From Denticeps clupeoides (Eukaryota > Chordata > Actinopteri > Clupeiformes > Denticipitidae), in contig NC_041719.1 of NCBI RefSeq assembly GCF_900700375.1, forward strand, positions 11,983,734 to 12,047,733: DNA of 64,000 nucleotides, written 5' to 3'. This document shows positions 58,331 through 64,000 of the stretch, piece by piece (the first letter of the stretch is position 1; each line of letters starts with the position of its first letter). The position numbers were made by a program, and so were the translations under genes. The notes under the pieces are model-generated. The model was not told the origin of the DNA, did no database searches, and saw only the letters and a program-made list of their open reading frames with translations.

Positions 58331-59250
58331 CCCGAGGTCCCTCCCCTTTCAGCCAGTTTCCAGTAATTATCCTCAATGAGATCCCAAATTCAAGGTTGAG
58401 AATTTCCCAAAGGAAGCCGCTTCAGACGAACAATGAAGGGGAACTCATGGCACACTCTACAAACAAGAAATGGCCATAAATCACGACACAAAGTAATAAC
58501 GTTAAACTAAACACGTGAAACAAATCTGGTTCTGTTATTTATTTATTTTTATTTTTTTTTTACCGCACGTTTTTCCTCCCGTTTCTTTAATCCACAATTT
58601 CCAGAGGTGCATGAGAATAGGTGTGGAGCAACAGGATGTTTTCTGGACAGAGAAACGTGTTGTCTTCCGCTTCGGAAGTCTGTCGGCCGGCTCGTTATAA
58701 ATGGGGACACCCCCTCCCCTGAAATGGGGTCACCCCTGCGGGACGAGCGGAGCGTTTTGCCGGGTTCTGGCAGCGTCTTGCATGGCAGAATGTAAAGAGA
58801 CCCTCCCTCATCAGAGTAATTGATGTAGGTCGTGAGTGTGACGTATAATCTCGACGCAACGGTGCGATATTTGTGCACACCCGTCAACCAGAACATTATC
58901 ACCAGTGCTGACCAGTGCCTGTGGGTCCCCATGCCGATCTGACGTTTGCTGATCAGCGTTCTGTGTCTGTATCTGTCTTAAAATAAAAACCAGAATGTAC
59001 AAGGTAATGCATGTAGGAATATGCATATCATACAGATCAAAAGAAACTAAAGCCTGAATAAGGAACTTTGTCATGAGAAAAGCAGGCAGCAGGCGTCAGG
59101 TGATCCTAGAGGAAATGCAACAGGACTATGTATGAGCGGACAATGCCTGATTGTCAAACAGGTGTTTGCTTCATTATTGTTATATATATATATTTTTTGG
59201 GGTAGTACAGAGTCTGGGCCAAACAATGGTGTGATGGTTGCCAATGGTGC
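58331..59250. other. Intergenic DNA with no recognised feature
   Basis: Mixed composition. Overlapping small frames on both strands, none recognisable. Confidence 0.4.
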
Positions 59251-59263
59251 AGGTGCTTCTGGG

Positions 59264-59322
59264 ATGAAATCAGAATCACAATCGTATTTATTGGCCAAGG
59301 AATTTGATTCTGGCCACTTGTG
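59264..59322 (+). repeat. Short LINE/SINE tail fragment
   Basis: GAAATCAGAATCACAATCGT followed by TTTATTGGCCAAGGAATTTG resembles the widespread fish repeat wording AGAATCAGCTTTATTGGCCA, a non-LTR 3' region. Confidence 0.5.
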
Positions 59323-59814
59323 AGGCCTACGTTAATGTAATGTGTTAAGGCATACATTGCAATAAATGAAAAAGACAATTAGACAATATAAAGCACAAGT
59401 GACAAAAGTGTGCAAGTTAAATATAGAAGGCGGCAACAGAGAGATAAACACTTCAAATGGGACCATACAACAGGCCAACAAAGTCAATAAACATTATGTT
59501 CAGCTTCCTGTATTTTGTAACCAGTGGTTTTATTTTGTATTTATATGTGTGTGTGTTTTTTTAGATATTTGTGTGTATGTGAGAGAGAGAACTGATTTTT
59601 TTTCTGTGCATGAGAGTACAGCTCTTCAGCTCCACCAATAGATGGAGCCATGTGCTTTGTTTTTGGAAGGAGCTACAGCTTTTTATGAATTATCCACTAA
59701 TCAGCTCAAACGTATATTATTGCTGTGATTGCAAACCTGTTTGGATGCTGACTTGTTTTTGCACAATTTTAATGCATGTCAAATTGTGTCAATGACTAAT
59801 AGACTATAGATATA

Positions 59815-59850
59815 TATACACACACCCACACACACACACACACACACAAA
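59815..59850 (+). repeat. (CA)n microsatellite
   Basis: CACACACA run with one interruption, preceded by (TA)n. Confidence 0.9.
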
Positions 59851-59924
59851 TATCTGATCACAATGACAGCTGTCAAGGATCAGCGTTCTGGTCACGTGAA
59901 TCACATTTCCTTTTCAATCCTGCA

Positions 59925-60170
59925 GACGCAGATGGTTGGGTACATGTTTGTACGTTGGGAAGCGATGGTCACTGCAGGCATATGTTCTGGGCATAGTTCT
60001 CCAGAGAAGCCTTTGGTGAATTACCTCTCACTCACTTTGCATGAGGAAAGCCACCAGAATTGTGAAAGAATCTACACACCCCTCACATGCACTCTTCACC
60101 CTCCTGCCATCCGGAAAAAGGTACCCAAGCATTCGAGCCCTGGCGTCTGCCAAATGCCTTAAATGTAAAA
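59925..60170 (+). repeat. LINE ORF2 3' fragment
   Basis: A plus-strand frame at 60041 gives MRKATRIVKESTHPSHALFT followed by LLPSGKRYPSIRALASAKC. This is close to the conserved C-terminal stretch (ATRIV.DSTHPSHSLFTLLPSGKRYRSIRA) of a common fish non-LTR reverse transcriptase. The upstream 59925-60040 matches in another frame. It is a truncated, decayed fragment. Confidence 0.8.
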
Positions 60171-60294
60171 CATTTATCAAAACAACGTGGCCTGGCCTCC
60201 ACGCTTCTGGGACTGCTTCTATTATACGTGGGTGGCAACTCCCACTGTGGGTCATAGATGATTTAATGTTGTGGCCGGCCGTGCATTATTTATG

Positions 60295-60740
60295 ACGGAA
60301 CATGTGCACATGTGCGCGAGTTAAAGACGCGCTGTCTCTTTAAACCTGCCTCGTTTTTTTTCGTTTAATCCCGGCATCTGCGGAAGATAGCGGGCCGTCG
60401 TGACGTCACCACTCCGCTGTCTTTCGGTTCGCGAGCGGCCGCCGTCACGCAGAGCGGCGAGGAAGACGTGGCGTGAACGCGCGAAGGGATTTTATATTTC
60501 TTTTCTTTATTTCTTTCTTTCTTTCTTTCAAATAACGGGACCGGATAGTCACGTGTCCGCCCCACTTTTATTTTTCTGCCGGTTATCGATTCTGAAGGCG
60601 GCGTTGATGTGACCGCTTTTTTTAATAATTATTCACACGCGGTTAGTTGACGTTTACCCACGAGAATTCCCTCTTCGTGGAATAGGACGAGACGCAGTCA
60701 GCGTGGAGGCGTTGAACGGCGCACGACGGGGAGATTTTTA
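60295..60740 (+). promoter_or_regulatory. CpG-rich promoter for the gene at 61141
   Basis: Dense CpG sequence including TGACGTCA in CGTGACGTCACCACTCCGCT at 60399, a perfect CRE palindrome, and a run of CTTT units at 60500-60529. It lies 0.4-0.8 kb before the start codon at 61141. The start of transcription was not located. Confidence 0.45.
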
Positions 60741-61140
60741 AATAAAGGGCGCCGGAAATCATCTTAATGATCAAGCCGCTCCGCCTGCCATCGGGTTTAA
60801 TCTGTAAATATCTCCCTTTCCTCGCAATGGTGTTCGTTTTAATAGTAGATTAATTATGCTAGCTAAGGGCTATTTATCGGCGTTTTATGGCATCAGGGCT
60901 GTGCCTTTTAGAGACGAATGTATGTAAACGTTCACAGCATTCACATTTGTGTAACAGAAGACGACGTTGTCCATGTCTTAATATAGAACCTACGTATTAG
61001 GCTTGAGTGGTTAAGGAGATTAAAGTTTTTTTTTTTTTGTTTTTTTTTTGTTTCACGGACTCGACCGCTTTTTAGTTGAGGCGCATCGTCTAAAGGAACA
61101 TTTTATAGTCAACCAGCGGAGCCTTGGTCTATTTAACACC

Positions 61141-61386
61141 ATGAACAAACCAAACGGAGCCGACGCCGGCCCGGCGAAGCCCATGCCCGGCTACGGGGAC
61201 CTGGTGGCCGGCGCGTACGCCACGATGCTCGGTGCCTTCAGAGACTGCGAGGCGTGCGGCGTGGAGCTGTCCAGAAGGACCCTGCTGGAGAACGCCCGCG
61301 TCTCGCCGACCGAGATCGGCCTGTTCTTCGCCTGCGTCGTCCTGTGGACGCAGGTCCGCCGGGGACTGACGACGTGCCTGTTTCAG
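61141..61386 (+). CDS. First coding exon of an unrecognised conserved-looking gene
   Basis: From the ATG at 61141 the frame reads MNKPNGADAGPAKPMPGYGD, then LVAGAYATMLGAFRDCEACG, VELSRRTLLENARVSPTEIG, LFFACVVLWTQ. Two possible in-phase donors follow: CAG|GTCCGC at 61353/61354 (71 codons) or TTTCAG|GTAGAG at 61386/61387 (82 codons). The second fits the donor consensus better. Codon use is strongly GC-biased and the exon sits behind a CpG island, both typical of a real first coding exon. The segment IGLFFACVVLW is hydrophobic enough for a buried helix or short membrane segment, but no signal peptide precedes it. I do not recognise the family. Downstream exons were not found within the 2.6 kb left in the window. 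Confidence 0.55.
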
Positions 61387-61389
61387 GTA

Positions 61390-62050
61390 GAGGCCGTGTC
61401 GAGGAAGACCTGCCATCAGCTGCTAATGTTTAATCCCCCCGAACCTCAAGTCCTCCTGGACATGGACTCGCCCATGAAAAAAGTTGTTTTGCTCTGATCA
61501 CATCTAATGAAGTCTTTGGTTTCAGTAAACTCACGCACAAGTTCGTTGGCTTATAGGGTTATAAGTGGAGAATCATTGACCATCTCCTGTTTTATTTGTT
61601 CAGAGTGTCTAGATGGCGAAAAGTTATGAATTGAGTACATCATGATTTTATTCCCTGCATTTATTCACATCCTTTCGGCAGTGTCAGGAGCCTAAATATT
61701 TCAAGACCTTTACCCTTTGTGTTTGTTAATCAGCATTTGAGACGGATGAGCTCATGTTGTTTGAATGGTTGGGATGCTGTGGAGCCAGAATCCATTTCAG
61801 TTTGAGGCGTGGCCTGGTCGAAATCCCTGAAGCGCTCACATGGATCATGTCATATGAAATGGTTTAATAAGATTTCATTAGTGAGCTTTACCTGCGTTTA
61901 AGTTTAGTGTGTTCTGTGTATTTACAGGGGGATCAGCCAGTGGCCGGTGAAGTGAGGTTTAGTGGACCTGTCATGTTCTAGAGTAAAATATAACAGTAGC
62001 AAGAACCATCAGCAAGCAGGCATTAGAGCTTTGAACTTTAGAAGCAATAT
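61390..62050. other. Likely intron 1 of the unrecognised gene
   Basis: No exon or repeat seen. An in-frame read-through past the donor stops at 61497, which suits an intron. Confidence 0.4.
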
Positions 62051-62276
62051 CAGGGGCAGTGGTGGCCTAGCGGTTAAGGAAGCAGCCCCGTAATCAGAAG
62101 GTTGCCAGTTCGAATCCCGATCCGCCAAGGTGCCACTGAGCAAAAGCTCTGTCCCCACACACTGCGCTTGTCATGGCTGCCCACTGCTCACTCAGGGTGA
62201 TGGTTAAAAGCAGAGGACACATTTCGCTGTGTTACCCTGGGCTGTGCTGCAGTGTTTCACAAATCACTTTCACTTT
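62051..62276 (+). repeat. tRNA-derived SINE, family B (full copy)
   Basis: Starts CAGGGGCAGTGGTGGCCTAG with box A-like TGGCCTAGCGG and has box B AGTTCGAATCCC. It then has CACTGAGCAAAAGCTCTGTC, CATGGCTGCCCACTGCTCAC and GCAGAGGACACATTTCGCTG, and ends in TTTCACAAATCACTTTCACT. Confidence 0.95.
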
Positions 62277-62457
62277 TTGCAGGGTGTAAGACACTCGCCT
62301 GTGAACCAGAAGATCCAGATCAAATCCCACTTACTTCCATTTTGTCCCTGAGCATGACACTTAACCCTAAGTTGCTCCAGGGGACTGTCCCTGTAACTAC
62401 TGATTGTAAGTCGCTCTGGATAAGGGCGTCTGATAAATGCGGTAAATGTAAATGTAA
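62277..62457 (+). repeat. SINE family A, copy 1 of a tandem pair
   Basis: Joined directly to the family B element; its box A head is mostly missing. It runs to ATGCGGTAAATGTAAATGT. Confidence 0.95.
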
Positions 62458-62464
62458 AATAAGG

Positions 62465-62657
62465 GTGGTAGTAGCCTAGTGGGTTAGACACTCGCCTGTA
62501 AACCAGAAGATCCAGGTTCAAATCCCACTTACTACCATTGTGTCCCTGAGCATGACACTTAACCCTAAGTTGCTCCAGGGGGACTGTCCCTGTAACTACT
62601 GATTGTAAGTCGCTCTGGATAAGGGCATCTGATAAATGCTGTAAATGTAAATGTAAG
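62465..62657 (+). repeat. SINE family A, copy 2 of a tandem pair
   Basis: Full copy, GGTGGTAGTAGCCTAGTGGG to ATGCTGTAAATGTAAATGTA, in the same orientation and eight bases after copy 1. Confidence 0.95.
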
Positions 62658-63964
62658 TACAATAACAGCTAAATCAACCACTGAGAGATTTCACTTAACT
62701 GTGCTGGTGATTAAAACAAGAGCAATATCAAGATTAGAATCCAAGTTTACAACCCTATAGTTTAATTATAGACAGACAATTAAAACCGCTGAAATCACAG
62801 TAAAGCAAGGCAAGGCTTGTAAAGTGTGGTATTCACATGTCACGTTGAATACGCTGTCTGTCTCAGCACGCATGTCTCAACACTATAACTCACAGAATGT
62901 GCTCAGGGCTCATTCTACACATGAGCTACAACCAGCCAGAAACTACAGAATGGTACTTTTCCAACTACAATACACAAATGGAACATATTATTAAGATAAG
63001 CACTGTTGCAATTTAAGTTTCACATTAATAAGTGCATATTAAATGACATACATACATACACACATACACATATATATATATTTATGTTAACCACTCAATG
63101 CTACATGGCCCATAGTAATCATTCTGTACATCTGCTGGAAGGCATTTCTTTAACCCGACCTATCTCAGTCAAACCATAAACTGAGACGTTACCTTAGGAG
63201 ACCTGTTTATACCTTGACCTGGTCACATGGTCTTATCTTTGCAAAAAATTCACTAGTTCGATGGGCTTTAAAAGCCAAATCGTCATTTGGTATTTCGTTT
63301 TCTGCTCCAACATTAAGTCAGTCAGACTTGTTCTCAGTAGTAGTTGTGAAAGAAATGGCAAGCAAGCCTGCCCCACTTTTAGCATTAATGCCCTTCATAT
63401 TTCGAAAGTTCCAGACCTCTGCAGGGCTCTGTCGTCTGGCCTGTCTGTGTTCTACTTGTAGATTTCAAACAGGAAAGGAAAACATTGACCGAGCAAATGT
63501 TGACCGATGGCTTCATTAATTGTATGAGCCCACATAACAGAAAAAGAATCGTTCACGACTGTCTGCGAGAGTCATATTTCAGTGCTTGTGCTTATGCATT
63601 TGTGTACCTAATATCTGACTAAAAAAGGAGAGCCTCTTTCTAAATGACCAGATTAGAACTATACTCCACCCACCGATCAACTGGAAATGTCCCTGTGCTC
63701 TACTCTCCAGACCAGCACACATATTTACATCAGACCCCAGAACAGTTGAGTGCAAAGTGTAATCAAGTTTATTTTTGATGGTGTGGTCGATGAACCCTGT
63801 GGTGAAATATGTGGCCTTGTAATGATCAAATATGAAATTGTTCTCAATTCTGTTTCTGAAGCACAAAACAGATGGTACAAAATCAAATATTTATTTATGA
63901 AGGCAGCATTGTTTCTGCCAGATGGAATCTTCTGGTATTCTTTTCATCCCTCAAATGCACTGTA
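62658..63964. other. Intronic or intergenic DNA with no recognised feature
   Basis: (CATA)/(TA)n microsatellite at about 63050-63080. A 101-codon frame at 63214-63519 is without family resemblance. Confidence 0.4.
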
Positions 63965-64000
63965 GCATAATGTCCTCTGCATTTAACCCATCACCCTTAG
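63965..64000 (-). repeat. SINE family B, cut by the window end
   Basis: GTCCTCTGCATTTAACCCAT followed by CACCCTTAG is the reverse 3' part of family B, running off the edge. Confidence 0.8.

Noticed and set aside
62270-62662. 130-codon minus-strand frame
   Set aside because: Runs across two tandem SINE copies, and the same peptide pattern recurs at every SINE of this family.

Overview
This window looks like nuclear DNA of a bony (teleost) fish. The genes have vertebrate-type spliced exons with GT-AG introns. The gene order matches the vertebrate 19p13.3-type block RAX2-MATK-ZFR2-ATCAY-NMRK2, followed by MYDGF and TNFAIP8L1. The repeats are of fish type: two tRNA-derived SINE families, several decayed Tc1-like transposons and scraps of LINEs. 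I cannot name the species. All exon edges were read by eye from splice sites, reading phase and remembered family sequences.

Layout, left to right. (1) 1-213: possibly the last exon of an unidentified plus-strand gene. (2) 1337-3443, minus: a retinal homeobox gene (rax2/rx1/rx2 type) in three exons, with a long gene-free 5' flank. (3) 10715-12300, minus: decayed exons of matk, the expected neighbour, which looks like a host-gene pseudogene. (4) 15922-26395, minus: zfr2 in 19 coding exons (995 residues), including one GC-AG intron. (5) About 2 kb between the divergent zfr2 and atcay genes, holding an 88-bp GC-rich minisatellite. (6) 28437-32419, plus: atcay (caytaxin), 11 coding exons. (7) 34002-35855, plus: nmrk2, 7 exons, with cAMP-response-type motifs just upstream. 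(8) 37958-40003, plus: a secreted lysyl oxidase (loxl5-like), 7 exons. (9) 41722-43823, plus: mydgf, 6 exons, with an apparent one-base frame break in a run of eight G in exon 1 and a C-terminal HDEL. (10) 46197-47796, minus: an INSYN2/FAM196-like synaptic protein in two exons. (11) 52065-52625, minus: tnfaip8l1, whose 5' non-coding exon probably lies in the CpG-rich DNA near 57.9-58.3 kb. (12) 61141 onward, plus: first coding exon of a gene I do not recognise, behind a CpG-rich promoter.

The genes do not form a pathway. They are conserved neighbours with separate roles: eye and forebrain transcription (rax2), RNA binding (zfr2), neuronal cargo transport (atcay), NAD synthesis (nmrk2), matrix crosslinking (lox family), an ER/secreted factor (mydgf), inhibitory synapse scaffolding (insyn2-like) and lipid-linked death and immune control (tnfaip8l1). 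The most notable points are the loss of matk inside an otherwise kept block, the mydgf frame break, the minisatellite between two divergent neural genes, a perfect 34-bp palindrome in zfr2 intron 1, and the unrecognised gene at 61.1 kb. I saw no evidence of a wholly new biological system.
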